A DNA stretch of 64,000 nt from Heliocidaris tuberculata (GCA_025618425.1 CM046842.1:38281054-38345053), one strand, 5' to 3'; shown: positions 12,555 through 25,964, counted from the stretch's first letter. Translations and numbers: made by a program. Notes: generated by a model not told the origin, from the letters alone.

Positions 12555-12897
12555 ATGCAAGAGCTAGCTCTCTAAATGGCAGGACCATAGGCTGGACCCA
12601 CAATAATTTGTACTTGTATAATTTGATTTAATTTGATTTAACTTGTAAAGAAAGATTTTATTTTTATTACCCATCAGGGCCCGTCTCCAAAGCCAAAGCA
12701 TTTCCCCCTAAACATGCTTGTACGCTGTATCCGGTATCCTCCTTCGTCCTCTTGAATGATCCAACTAGCGCCGCGCCCACGTGCAACTGCACTATTTAGT
12801 TTTATCGGCTTCCTCAAATTGGCAACGTGTCTAGATTGACTCGAGGAGCGCTTGGGCTAACTTCAGGTTCCGGACTGGTGTACAATTAGCCACGACC
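11641..12897. repeat. Right outer inverted arm of the foldback element
   Basis: Reverse complement of 697-2040 without the ~115-bp insertion seen on the left. Ends with GGACTGGTGTACAATTAGCC followed by ACGA at 12895 and two extra C residues before the direct repeat. Confidence 0.85.
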
Positions 12898-12909
12898 ATC
12901 TTTAAACAG
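12898..12909. repeat. Right copy of the 12-bp flanking direct repeat
   Basis: ATCTTTAAACAG, identical to 685-696. It lies 44 bp before the DDX51 start codon. Confidence 0.7.
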
Positions 12910-12911
12910 AC

Positions 12912-12954
12912 ATGAGATTTCATGAAGAGATTTATATACTTATCTGATACATAA
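12912..12954 (+). promoter_or_regulatory. Two short upstream reading frames before DDX51
   Basis: ATG at 12912 opens an 11-codon frame ending in TGA at 12945-12947. ATG at 12922 opens a 10-codon frame whose TAA overlaps the DDX51 start codon as TAATG (12952-12956). They matter only if transcription starts upstream of them, which the sequence cannot show. Confidence 0.35.
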
Positions 12955-12976
12955 TGTCTTTATTTACTGTTAATAG
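12954..12976 (+). CDS. DDX51: DDX51 coding exon 1 (23 nt)
   Basis: ATG TCT TTA TTT ACT GTT AAT AG followed by GTAAGA. Joined to exon 2 at 17154 (after AAATCTAG) it reads [11 protein letters not shown], the same pattern as the conserved DDX51 N-terminus (human MALFYVARYPG, from memory). The Arg codon is split AG|A across a 4177-nt intron. The alternative is translation starting at 17101 directly before exon 2, which would give an unrelated hydrophobic start; the acceptor and the family match favour the spliced version. Confidence 0.85.
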
Positions 12977-15900
12977 GTAAGAGGATATCAACGATTAAAG
13001 GATCAATCTTCAATTTGGTTCAATTTTTATTCGATTGCCTTATTATTAAATGTAGTTTTACCACGTGTTCATTTCAAGTCAGTCCCACCTATCCAGGTTG
13101 GTGTAATCTAGAATATATTACTCCTGTCGCGTCGAGTCCTGAGTGTAGCTGACAAGGACCCATAGACTTTCAATGTTGCTAAAAACAATGTACAAAATTA
13201 ATTGAAAATGTATGTTAAACTTACAATTTATGTTACACTCACATGGGATCGATTGCTTGGAGTTGGATGGATTTGTTGAACTTGAACTTGAAGTTGAAGA
13301 CAATTCGACAAGGGCCATACTTAAGTCAGTAGAGGCGCCCGGCTGATATCGGAGACTCTCTCCCATTTGGGAGATGGCAGTGTATACAGCCACACGTGTG
13401 TGGCTGTATACACTCGCCCGGCCTGAGGATACAGCCACACACGTCTACTTAGACTCTACGCAGCGGCGCGGCACGTAGCAAGTGCATAGCACGAGCGATG
13501 TGTACCGTATATTTATGCAACAGTACATGTTGCAAAACTTCATCATGAAGGTTTTATCTCTTGAAATTCACTGACATAGAAAAATATACAATGTTTTTAC
13601 TTCATTGTCATCTGATGACAAATGAAGTAAAAATATTGTTTGTATGTCAGTGAATTTCAAGAGATAAAACCTTCATGATGAAGTTTTGCAACATGTACCG
13701 TTGCATAAATATACGGTACACATCGCTCGTGCTATGCACTTGCTACGTGCTGCGCCGCTGCGTAGAGTCTAAGTAGACGCGTGTGGCTGTATCCTCAGGC
13801 CCGGTGAGTGTATACAGCCACACGCGTGTGTCTCTACCTTACGGCCACACGCGTGTGGCTGTATACACTGCCTTGGGAGATTGTCACTGTTATCATAGAC
13901 TTTCATATATATTTTAGGTAGCCGATTTGGGAGACAGTCTCCCATTTGGGAGATCGATTTTGTTTGTTTACATTTGCGGCAAAGGGATTACCTCGGCGCA
14001 AAATGAAACTGTGATAACCAGATTCCTCATGAAAAATTACCCCTTTTGACTGTCTGCTTCAAAGATTTACCGTCTACTTACCGTCTATGCATGTTTTCAT
14101 AACATTTTTTGTTATGACCCACACACAAAACAAATGGGTTTCTGACCTCAGTCAGGCAAAAATTTGGTTGGGATAAACTGCCTTGTTGTTGGTGTTGTTT
14201 CTTTTATCCCAGGGCTGCCAACATTGGATAATAGTTGAGAGTGAGATTATGCGAGAAGCGAAGCGCGAGGGAGCGAAGCGACCAAGCCCAACCGAGCGAA
14301 GCGAGGGAGTGGGGGAGCTTTTTTAGTTTTCAAGGTGAAATTGTGTGATCTGGTTCATAGTTTATATAGAGTTGCATCAACGTACCTAAAGGCATTATGA
14401 AGACAGAAATTATACAGATTTACATGTAAAGAAATGATAAACATGGAATACCCAATTGTTGAAATGCCAACCATGTCTTTATTTGGTCCCCTTCTCTGTT
14501 TGACCCAGGTTCTGGATGTAAGTTTAGGTACTCTTGTTTGCAGATGATGGGAAGATGCACAAGCAAGCATCCATACAGAGAATTTCTTGCATCTGTCTTG
14601 ATAAGTCGTTCTCTATCAATTGTCAGGTCTCTGAGCCACTGGCGTAAATCTCGGGGGGGGGGGGGGGGGGGGTGGGGGGATATATCCCCCCACTTTTCGA
14701 GGAGGGGGGGGGGGATGGCCTGTACAATCATCCCCCCCAACTTTTCACGAAAGAAATCAAAAAATATATGCCTATGGGTGTTTTTTGAATGACAAAACGT
14801 GCCTTGTGTTTGTCAAACAAGATCACGTTGGCAAATTATTTCAACGACAGCGCTGTGTATAGTTATCTTGAGTGAAATTGAAAATTCAATTCAACATAAT
14901 AATTGATAATGTACTAGAAACTAGGGTCTACAATCCAATCATTTAACATTTAACAAAAATATTTGCAAATTAAGTAACGCTAGGTAAAAGGAAATCTATT
15001 AGGGATGGAATGCTTTCTTTTGTATGGTGTGCTTCTTTAAAAACATAAATTTAAATGTAAGATGAGATATCAGGGACAGTATGTAGATATATATCTTTTA
15101 TGGGCTATATTGTTGTTGACAGTGCTGTAGGACTCGAGTCCGGACTCGGACTCGAGACCGGTCTCGAGTCCCTATTTCTCAGGACTCGGACTCGGACTCG
15201 GACTCGAGCCACAAGGACTCGGTCTTGGACTTGGACTCGACCAATAGTGACTCGTGACTCGGGTGAAAATCGGGCCGAGACCGGCAACGAGACCGGCAAT
15301 TTTTACGTTTTCCGCTTTTAATTTTAGCTCAAAAAATTACCCCAGGGCACGCAAAAAAAAAAAACCCTGCTATTTTTGCGCACCTTACTCGATTGAGCGG
15401 TATTTTGAACATGAACTTTAAAACATCGATCGCCGCAATGGTACGAGAATGTGCCCAAATAGATGATAGACGTTAAGATTAGTCGTTTTATGCTCGTATA
15501 CACTCGTTTTACTCGTATGACACAGACAAGTATTGAAATTGATATTACATGTAAGCATTTGGAGATGGATTAATCTATAACACGTGTTTCTCCATAGACC
15601 CCAGCCCCTAGGATATCTTGGGCAGTTTCAAACAGAATACTTTTTCCGTTTCAGTTGGAAACTTTCTTTTCTATAATCTGGCTTTAAAGGCATTCAACTT
15701 GATATCTTTTTATTTTGTTGACTTATAATTGATAAAAGATAAAATTATAGGCCTTTGAAATGAACAAATATTAATTTATCTATCTTTTCTTCATGGAGGT
15801 ATCACAGAAACAATATAGAGTCAACTCTCCATAATTACTGTGGATACAAGCAAAATACTTGGCCTGATAAGGCTTGTTCACATATATAAGCCATTTGTTC

Positions 15901-18900
15901 ACACTTGTTTAGTATTTTGGTCATTAAAACTTCTGAAATTCCACCAATACACCAAACCATCACCGAAAATCTAACCATAGACATTAATCTCAACATTTCC
16001 AATTCAATTTTCTTACCTTCTGTCAGAATTTTAGTGTTAATAGCTGGAAATCTTACTGAACTTAATCTTTTTAAGCACCAAGCACTCGGACTCGGACTCG
16101 GACTCGGACTCAGACTCAGACTCGGATGGGATGGACTTGACTACAGCACTGGTTGTTGATATGTGTTAGAGATTGCACACTCTCTATGACTATATGGGCA
16201 TTGGGAGGCAATTCTCTGTGGTATGATACTTATACTATGAAGGTTTGGAGTCAATGGCCGGAATTCACAAAGGTGGTTTCAATTCAGACCATGGTTTATG
16301 CAGATTTTGTAGTATAAATACGCTTGATTTAGCGCGTACACTTAAAAAGATCCAATAATGAACGTGCTATGGTTCAGACCATGGTTTATTTAAATTAATT
16401 TAAATAAACCATGTTCTGAATTTACATAAACCATGGTCTGAACCATGGCAACAAGCATGAATTTAGCGCTTTTGCCAACCACGCGCGATCCGCGCGCGTT
16501 CATTATTGGATCTTTTTAAGTGTATGCGCTAAATCGAGTGTATTTATACCACGAAATCTGCATAAACCATGGTCTGAATTAAAACCACCTTTGTGAATTC
16601 CGGCCAATGGGAGTGTGAGGTTATAACCTCGCATAGTGTGAGTGGCTATAGATATCAGCAAATATGGTCAGAGTCTGACCAACATCTTCATCTTGTAGCA
16701 TTTTTAGCAATGCCCCCAACTTGAACTTTACTGCTATCCTACATGTAGGCCTAGCTTTGCCAGATCATATGCCTTGTAGACTATATTTGTTTATGAAATA
16801 AAATGGAAATTGTTTTGAAATATGATTTATAGGTGACTGTACAACAGGGCTGTCAACCCTCCCGCATTTGGCAGGAGTCTCATGTCACCACGCTAATTCT
16901 CCTGCTATCCCACCAGCTTTTTGCTTGTCAGAGAATTTTGGAGTAAAAAGACAGACGAAAACGCTGATGACCCCCTTTTTTTTTCTTTTTGGAGGAGTCT
17001 CCCTCCAAGCAGTTCCCTAAAGTTGACAGCCCTGTTGTACAATGTATATATGTAGGCCTACAATCTACATATATGTATTTGGAAAAATGCACATTTTGAC
17101 ATGTTTTTTGATCTTTTCTCGCTTTCCCTCCCCTTCTCATTTGACAAATCTAGATACCTAGGGGAATCCTCTTTAGAGTCTGGGGCAAGTCCAGGAAACA
17201 AGGGACAAAGCATCCTTGATAAGATCAATGCCAAGGCCAAGGAAAGACAGGAACAACGGAAACAGACACCTCTAAAAGTCTCATCTCCTGCCTCAGTGTT
17301 GAAGGTTACAGATGCAGTACGAAGGAAACCAGCCAGTAATGGGTCGCCCTCTTCGCATACCCCTCGGACAGAGTCTGCTAAACGAAAGAAAAAGAAGAAG
17401 CCAACCGTCCAACAAGAAAGCAATGATGCTGTGCTGCATGATAAAGATGGGGAAGCACTGTTGCCACAGTTTGGAGAGATGCAAAAGGAAGATAAAGATA
17501 AGAGCAGAGATAGGGATGTTGCCAAGGTGATTAAGGATGATGCATTGCTTACACCGAAGGAGCGGAAGCAGAGGGTCATTGAGCAAGGACTTGTTGCAAA
17601 GGATTCCGTTGTGACAAAAAAGAAGAAAGGAAAGAGGAAATATGATGAAGGGAAGGAGAAAGATGATAATGAGAAAGATGAATATGCTAAAATTGAAACA
17701 ACAAAGAAAACAAGACTTGAAATGGTGGATGGAGAATCTTTAGAACATTCTCCATCTGTTGCGGGAAGGACGAAAGAGAAAGTGAAGTCTTTGCCAAAGA
17801 AAGACAGAAAGAAGGAACAGAAGAGGAAAGGTAGAACAGACAAAGATCCATCAAGTGAAGATGATGAACCTGGACAAAGACATGATGAAGTGGAGGGTGG
17901 AGATGAAGAACAAATGGAGGAAGAGATGGAGGAAGATGGAGAGATGGAAGAAGAAGATGGTGAAGAAGATAAAGAGGAGCATCACAACTTTGTAGTACTT
18001 GGTGACTTTGAGAGAAAACACAAGAAAAAGGTAACAGTGTGCAACTATTGTTTTGTCAAGATAAAATGTAATCAGTCACTTAACCCTTTCACTGCATGAA
18101 CAAATTTTTACATGAGCAATTTCATGGTAGTGACGTTACATTTTTTAGGGATATGTTGCCTTTTGGGTCTCCTAAAAAGAAAACTTGTGCATGTTCAATC
18201 TCTGTAACTTCACCAAGGGTTATTCTCGTGTAGGCCTGAAACTTGTGTGAAAGTAAAATAATTTTGGCTTTGCTTGGAGCTACAGTGGCAACTCAAATAT
18301 TGGTTAGTAACGTTACAAAAATATAAGATTATGGGTCACCTGGTCGGACATTACACGCCTAATGAGAAAAGTTAGATGAAATGATACTTCTAGTTATTTT
18401 CCAGGTTTTGATCTTTGTTTTGGTATGAAAAGTTTATTATTTGACCCAAGTTGTATTTTTAAGTGATATTAACAAATGGTGGTTATAGCAACGCTGCAGG
18501 TTAGTAAAGTAACACGTTGGAAAATTATGAAATAATAGGGTAACACATTTTTTACTGATTATTTTCTCTTCTTTTAAAACATTAAGAAATACAGTTTATA
18601 ATTTAATTCATTGATTTAGTGCATTTCCATCAAAAATACAATTTTTAAGCATGCTAAAACCAAGATTTTTAACATTGATTTTTGTTTAGTCCTGCATATG
18701 TCCATTCATATGTAATTTCAGAATCTCCATGAAGGAGGCAGGCAAGGATCAAAATTAATCTTAGAAAATAATTCCCCAATATCAATCTAGTCATATAATC
18801 TGACTTTCAACCATCTTGTAGATGAAAAAATGGACGCAATACTGATTTTTAATTTGTTTGTCGTGCCTCACTAATTGTGGAGTTGCCCATATCATGTCTA

Positions 18901-21076
18901 ATATTTATGGACAAAGAGAAGCTCTTCTTTTCCTTTGTATTCATGAAATATTTGTCTCGTGTCCATGATGAGAAGACGTTTCAAAGAAGTTTAAAGACCT
19001 TTAAAACTGGAAATCTATAGGTTGAAATTATGATCCAGAGCCCCGTTTCATAAATCTTGTTATCAATAACAATCAATGACTGTTACAAGCTACTGAAATC
19101 CTTGCATCTGATTGGCTGAGAGCAAATTTGTCATAGAAAGGTGGCAGTTGTTACTGATTCAAGTTTTATGAAATAGGGCCCAGAGGCAGTACTCAAGTTT
19201 AGCTGAAAGGGTTATCTGACATGAACATTACTTATCTTTTCACAGGTTCAAGAGGCCCTCCCAGATTGGTTAGCCAGACCCTCCATCATCAAACAGAGCC
19301 TTACAAATGACTTGAAGCCAGTCAACTCCATCGTGGGTCTGGATAAGAGATTAATTGCAGCATTGGAGGCTGTGGGAGTGAAGAACTTCTTTACAGGTCA
19401 GATAATAATTATGATAATAATACCAGTTACAATGTAACCGACCAAAGCGCTTACAGCATTATTACCCCGGTCACTGGATTCAGTTGCGATTCTGCACATT
19501 ACATTGCACATTCTCCACTCCTCTGGGGAGCATTCCAGCCAGTCGCCTGTTTCCAAGCTCACACATGCTAATCCAACCACAATGACGTTCAGATCTTACC
19601 GGGTACCCATTTAACACCTTGGTGGAGAGGAGCAATGTAGATAAAATGCCTTGCTCAAGAACGTAAGTGCCGTGCTGGGGTTCGAACCCACAATGTTTGC
19701 ATTCCCAGTCAAGTGATTAAACCACTCGACAACAATTAAGAATTAAGAATACATATTGATCCAGACCATCCTGAGATTAGATATAAACTGGTATCGTTTG
19801 TCAGAGTACTTTACAGAGTCCAAAACCTGTTTCTAGATTTTAAAATCAATGAATGAAGTCACCTAAAAATTCTATTCCTACACTTGTATCTCCCAAGTTC
19901 TCTTTCTCTCTCTCTCTCTTGCCCTCTCTCTCTCTCTTCCTCTCTCTCTCTCTCTTGCCCTCTCTTCCTCTCTCTCTCCCTCTCTTGCCCTCTCTCTCTC
20001 TCTCTCTCTCATAATTTTTTCTCTGTCTATCTCTCACTCTCTGTCTTTAAGTATTCATGGTCAGAGACCTACACATATATAGGTATATTCACTTTTTTCC
20101 TTTGTTTTTTTTTTTCATAATCTCTCTCTTTCTCCCATAAGTCTCATCCTTATCTCCTTTCTGTCCTTATCTTACTCTCATTTTGACAATGTATCATCTA
20201 TTTGTATTTCCCTCTCAGTTCAGCAGCATGTAATTCCCATTCTCCTAGAGTCTTTGAAGTATGGTATACACACAGGCCATGCTGGCTTCAGACCTAGGGA
20301 CCTCTGTATCTCAGCTCCAACAGGTAGCGGCAAGACGTTAGCCTATGCTATCCCTCTCATACAGGTGAGTCAAGGCCAAACATTTTCAGTTTCATAAAAC
20401 TTCAATAACAAGCCACAATAATTGTTATAAGCTACTGAAATCCTTGAATCTGATTGGCTGAGAGCAAATTTGTCATAGAAATGGGGCAGTTGTACTGTTG
20501 TTAGTGATAACAAGTTTTTATGAAACAGGGCCCATTGGTTCCTGTATTGTAGCCATCATAGAATGAGAGCATTCTGAAATCAAAGGGTTAAAGTTTCATA
20601 TGCATCATTGAATATTCAATTATGTAAATTAATGCGTACAGCAGGCTGATTGCTTGATTAGAGAATCAAAGGATAACAAGTTATTGCCCGTTCAGATATT
20701 ATAACCTGCTTTAAAAAATAACTGCTGGAGAAAAACTAAATGAGGTAAGGTAGCTAAGCGAAACGTCGTGGCGCATAAGAACACGGGAAAAACGCATATG
20801 ACAAATATGCTCAAAATCATAATTTTATTCTATAAAGGCAGACTCAAAATATTACAATGTAGAATTAGTATTCATATATTTGAACAGTTTCAAGCAAAAT
20901 AATGTGAACATTTTTATTCAGATATGTCTGATTCTAATTTCATAAGCACATACAAAACTTGCAGTTTTCCTCTATGCGTCTTTCCCGCGTTCTTACGTGC
21001 CACGACGTTTCGCTAAGCTACCTAAGGGACATATCTTCATATTTATATGTATTCACATCAGTCTTAAATACACCAG

Positions 21077-21113
<37 letters not shown>

Positions 21114-23334
21114 AGTCTGACATGTCACACTATGGTGCTGAAAGCTTTCAAGGAAGAACTTCTTACCAGGTACCCACCCATTAACTACACCCGGGTTGAG
21201 AGTGGCAAATGTATCCTAATGCCTTTGCCAAATAACATATCTAAAATAATTAGCTAACTGCCGTCTTTTCTTGCCTCCCTCAAAGGCTTTGATGAACCGA
21301 GTGGTGTGCCGAGTGCGAGCTCTGGTCGTCCTGCCGACCCGCGACCTTGCGACCCAGGTCTATAAGATCATCAGCTCACTGTGTAAGACCACGCCGCTCA
21401 AAGCTGTACTGGTCGGAGGAACAAAGAAGTTTGCACAGGAACAGAGTTTACTCGTCAAAGAGATGTATGTGAATGCATGACATGTTAGATTTTTCTTCTT
21501 TTTTTTCTTATTGATTTGGGTGTAAAATATCTTCTATAGGAACAACCTTTACAATAGATGTTTTTGCATCTGTTAGGGAGGGGGGGGGGGCACTTGACCC
21601 CAAAAGTGGTAGGTGTGTGCCGCTGGCAAGACAAAAAAAGGGGGCTTATATGATGCTACGGAACTGCTTCCCACAATCTCCCATTAGCTAAATACGCTGT
21701 GTGTCATGGCAAGTCTATGGTGTGTGTATACATTATAAGCGGGGTTAAATCGCATGCATGCGTTCAGCATGAATGAAAACTGAATTCCCTGGGGTGGATT
21801 GGAACCGGATTGGAAGCAATGGGGAAAGCCCGGAGGAATTAAGCACCTGGAATGAAACTTTTTTTCAACTTTTCACCAAAATTGATATTCTTCGAAACGG
21901 GCCGGGGTGGGACATGACTGCCGGAACGACGGAATGAAAAAAAAAAGCGGTGCTTTGGAACGGTTTTCTCTCTTCTTTCTCTCAACAAGAAAAAGAAATG
22001 GTATGCTTTGGAAGGGGAATTTGAGTGTAAAAATGGGGGTCTTCTGGGTGGCACATACCCACCACACACTATATACATATTCTATACTTGTACTTACATG
22101 GTGATAATTCTTTCCTACTTATCATGGATTTTTTCTTTCTTCACTTTGAATGATTCAGAGATACTCTTTGCTTTTTGTATTGTCTGTGAAAATATATTTG
22201 ATGGTTAGAAATTAATCTCATTTTCATTTTCCTTCTGTCTATTGTCATGACTATTTGGGTTTTGTAGTGATGGAGAGTTTCATTCTCTTGCTGATATCGT
22301 CGTGGCAACGCCAGGTAGACTGGTAGACAACATCAGTCAGACTGCAGGCTTCAATCTACAGCATCTGCGTTTCCTGGTATGTAAACTTCTTCTTGTTCTT
22401 TTCTGTTCAACATTGTAGGTACATTAAAGATCAAGTTGAGCTCTGGTCATGAGATTGAATTGTCAGAAAAACTGTCTCAAAACAATTGGGAAAGGTTGAT
22501 TATATAGCACATAAGAATAAGTGTATGCTGTAAGGTTATGGAATCACCAAAATGATAAGAAATTGACTCAATCCTGCTGAGAATCGCATGCACTGCATAC
22601 AGAAATGTGTATATGGGACTACACACAGATGTTCGGCCCGAACATTTCAGCCATTTTACATCATATTTTGAATGTGAGGGCATTTGAAGAGCAATCCTTT
22701 TCAGGGGACATTTCTACTATGATAAGCTTCCAAACTAACATAAAAAGAATGAGAAATCACACAAATTATTTTTCAGCTTGCCCAGAACTCAACCTTCCCT
22801 TTAAACAAATTTCAATATTAGCACTGCAGGATTTGGGTTGCGAGTGAGAGGTAACCTCTTCACAGCAAATTCCTGATAAGCAAGGAAATTTACCGTGTTA
22901 TATCAGGGCTAGAAAAACAATAGCATACAAAGAAGTTGGACCAGCAAAGTTACCTTGTTCTAACAAGAGTTTGTTCATAGCAAAGTTCCATTGGTATTTT
23001 TGAAATTTAATTTGAATGTTATTTTTGAATGTTTAAGATTTTGGCTTAGCGTTTGCCGAGTAGTAGGCCAGTGCTTTCATAACTGGGAGGTCTTCGCTTT
23101 GAAGCCAGTCGATATGCTAGTGCCCTCCGCTAAGGCATTATTCCCGAATCACGAAGTAGCTTGGATAAGTTGAAGGTGCTCAAGTTGATTATCTACAAGC
23201 ATATACTTGCTTTCTTAGAAAGCAGGTACCGGTAAAATGAAAAACTGCATCATCTCATGATAATTATCATCACCACCACCACCATTATCATTATCATCAT
23301 CATCATTATCATCATCATCACCACCATTATCATT

Positions 23335-23369
<35 letters not shown>

Positions 23370-23399
23370 TACCATTATCACCATCATCATCACCATCAC

Positions 23400-23431
<32 letters not shown>

Positions 23432-25927
23432 CCATCATCACCATCATCATCATCATCATAATCATCCTCATCATCATTTTCCCCATCCTCCTACTTAGCA
23501 TTATCATCATCATCATCGTAATCAACACAATCACCATAATCACTGCCACCGTCATCATTGTCAATGACAACATTTTCCTCTTCCTCCTCCTCCTCCTCCT
23601 CCTCCTCTACTCCTCCTCTGATTATAATCATCATCATCATCATCATCACCACTACCACCACCATCATCATAAAGGGTAAGAGAAAAGAAGGAATTTGACA
23701 GAATTTTACCCTGTCTTTTTACGTACAGGTCATTGATGAGGCTGATCGTTTAATGGAACATATCTCCCAAGACTGGATTGCTCAGGTAGAAAAGTCAGCT
23801 TACACCCCTCAGTCTGATAATGGAACACTCCTACCAACATTCACTTCTAATAGACAGAGGACCGGTCCATTAACAATCAATAGGTAATATTTTTTTCCTA
23901 CCTTATGTACTCCCAATGATTTTTAAATTCTTTCTTGAACATGCTAGCAACCAAAGTACATGTCTCTCTAGAATGAAAAATAATGTGCAGGGAAAAAAAA
24001 TGCAATGTCTTTACAGAATGATATAAATGATTTTGTCATGTCTTTATGTAATACATTTAATAAAGTTTTGAAATAGAATCACTCTGACTCTGGATTTTGA
24101 ATGGTTTCAAGAGAGATTTTTACTTTCAAGTTTGAGTGAACAATGTTTATAGGGGTTATAATCACTATGCAATTGTGCTACATTTTTCTACAAGTTGTTA
24201 GTACTTTAGCATTTATAGTCCATTTATTATATGTAATTTTTATTTATGCATTGTATTTATAGCTTTGATTAGCTATCCAAATTGTTTGTCTTAACATGTG
24301 TAAGCTTTCATGTGACTTTCTTATCATCTTTTTTTTTTTCTTCAGATCATCATCGTTTCAACTTCCGGTAAGTACTGTAGACTAGAGAAGCAATTTTAGA
24401 AAGATAATGTTATTGGATCTGTCAGTGATGATTACTCAGACATTTGTGTCAATTAGTTACACAATCTGAAAAATAAAAAACAAACTCAAAGTAAAATGTG
24501 TGAAAATGGCAGATTTAAATTCAAACAATATATAGGGATGAATGTATTTATTTTGGAATGACAATATTTCAAAACTTCTTTTACTCTTGTGATCCTCCAC
24601 AGCTTCAGAAATTGCTTTTCTCAGCAACGCTCTCCCAGAACCCAGAGAAGCTGACCCAACTACGATTATTCCAACCCTGTCTCATCACCACAGCAACAAG
24701 CAACAGAGATCTTCCCATCTCAGGATGGAATCTAGATGGCATTGATGAAGGGAAAGAAAGAGTGAAGGGGATGGAGGAGAAAGGAGAAGAGAACGATGAA
24801 GGAAGGACCGACTTTGTTGGAAAGTACACTACTCCTCTTGGTTTATCGGTAGGCACTCATGTTCATATGATATATATGTTTATAATGTTATTCTAATGCT
24901 ATTTATTTTGTACGTTAATATTTGCTATGCCAGTGGAGGCCAGTTTTATACAGGCTCTAACCCTTTCCATGTTGTGGGCAGCAAACCCTGCCCAAAGAAC
25001 GTGACTGTTAATGTTTTGGGACTAAGAAGGTCTCCATATTTCTTCCAGAAACAAAAACATTTACCTCTGTTGAGAAGTTTATACTCATGGAAGATATTTT
25101 ATGCCCAATTTATCAATGAAACAAAGCATTTTGAGGTAACTGTCACTCTTGAAAGGTAATTTATACAATTTTCTAAAGACATAGTGGCCTAGAAGGGAGT
25201 CAGCTATAAATAAAACTGTGTGACTGTGAATATGGTGTTTATTTTTTAAAATTTTTTTTATAGGAATACTATGTTCAGTGTACGGCAGGTGAAAAACCTC
25301 TTGTGTTGCAGCACTTCCTACTCAATCTGTACTTCAAACAAGTTCTATGCTTCACGAACAGTGTACAGACAACACATAGGTAAGCAATGTGTATGCAAGA
25401 GAGATAGAGGGGAAGAGCCGGGGGGGGGGGGGGGGCGGTAAGATAGATGAAAGGGGAGAGGGAGAGGGAGGGGGAGGGAGAGAGATTTAATCAAGTCTCT
25501 ATTTCAGATGGGTTCTATGCTTCATTAGCAGTGCATGACAACACATAGTCTTGTGTATACTGTGTATGTGTATGGGATAGAGAAAGAGAAAGAAAGAGAG
25601 AAAAAGAGACAGAGAGACAGACAGAGACTGAGAGAGACTGAGAGAGAAGGGGGGGGGGAGTGAGAGTGGAAGTAGAGGGTGGGGGAGCTTTATTCAATGA
25701 TGTACTTCAAACAAGTTCTATGTTTCACTAACAGTGTACAGACAACTCATAGGTACATGTATGTATGAGAGATATAGGAGAAAGGGGATAAGACAGATAA
25801 AGAGAGGGAGAGAGAGGGATTAGGGAGGGAGAGAGATTTACTTGGTCTTCTTCAAACTGGTTCTATGCTTCACCAATAGTGTATAAACAACACAGAGGTA
25901 GGTCTTGTGTATAGTGTGTTTGTATAT

Positions 25928-25964
<37 letters not shown>

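Larger units (their letters stand above)
697..12897. mobile_element. 12.2-kb non-coding foldback transposon with long inverted arms and internal tandem arrays
   Basis: The sequence from 697 inward is the reverse complement of the sequence from 12895 inward. The tips are TCGTGGCTAATTGTACACC and its complement. The outermost ~1.5 kb arms are almost identical, including homopolymer G/C runs at 1022-1048 and 12523-12553. Inside the arms lie arrays of a ~212-bp unit in opposite orientation. A 12-bp direct repeat flanks the whole. No transposase-like reading frame is visible; all open frames are short and low in complexity. The architecture recalls foldback elements such as the TU family described from sea urchins (8-bp duplications) or Mutator-like foldbacks (9-11 bp); which superfamily this belongs to is not decided. 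It would need a transposase supplied in trans. Confidence 0.85.

Noticed and set aside
13118..13438. 106-aa minus-strand frame
   Set aside because: Half of it runs through the palindromic MITE. The remaining ATG-to-donor stretch (13320 to 13244, [15 protein letters not shown]..) is a short Ser/Thr-rich sequence with no supporting exon nearby.
17058..17843. 261-aa open frame on the minus strand
   Set aside because: Exact antisense of the Lys/Glu-rich DDX51 exon 2; its Ser/Phe/Leu-rich composition is the complement of AAG/GAG codons. The sense strand has correct splice sites and a family match.
19680..19735. A genuine tRNA gene on the minus strand
   Set aside because: A and B boxes are present but the acceptor stem does not close and a ~250-bp body with AT-rich tail follows; it is a SINE head.
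23250..23679. Long open frames (poly-Ile/His/Met) on both strands
   Set aside because: Translations of the (ATC)n microsatellite in DDX51 intron 6; the same applies to 27271-27694.
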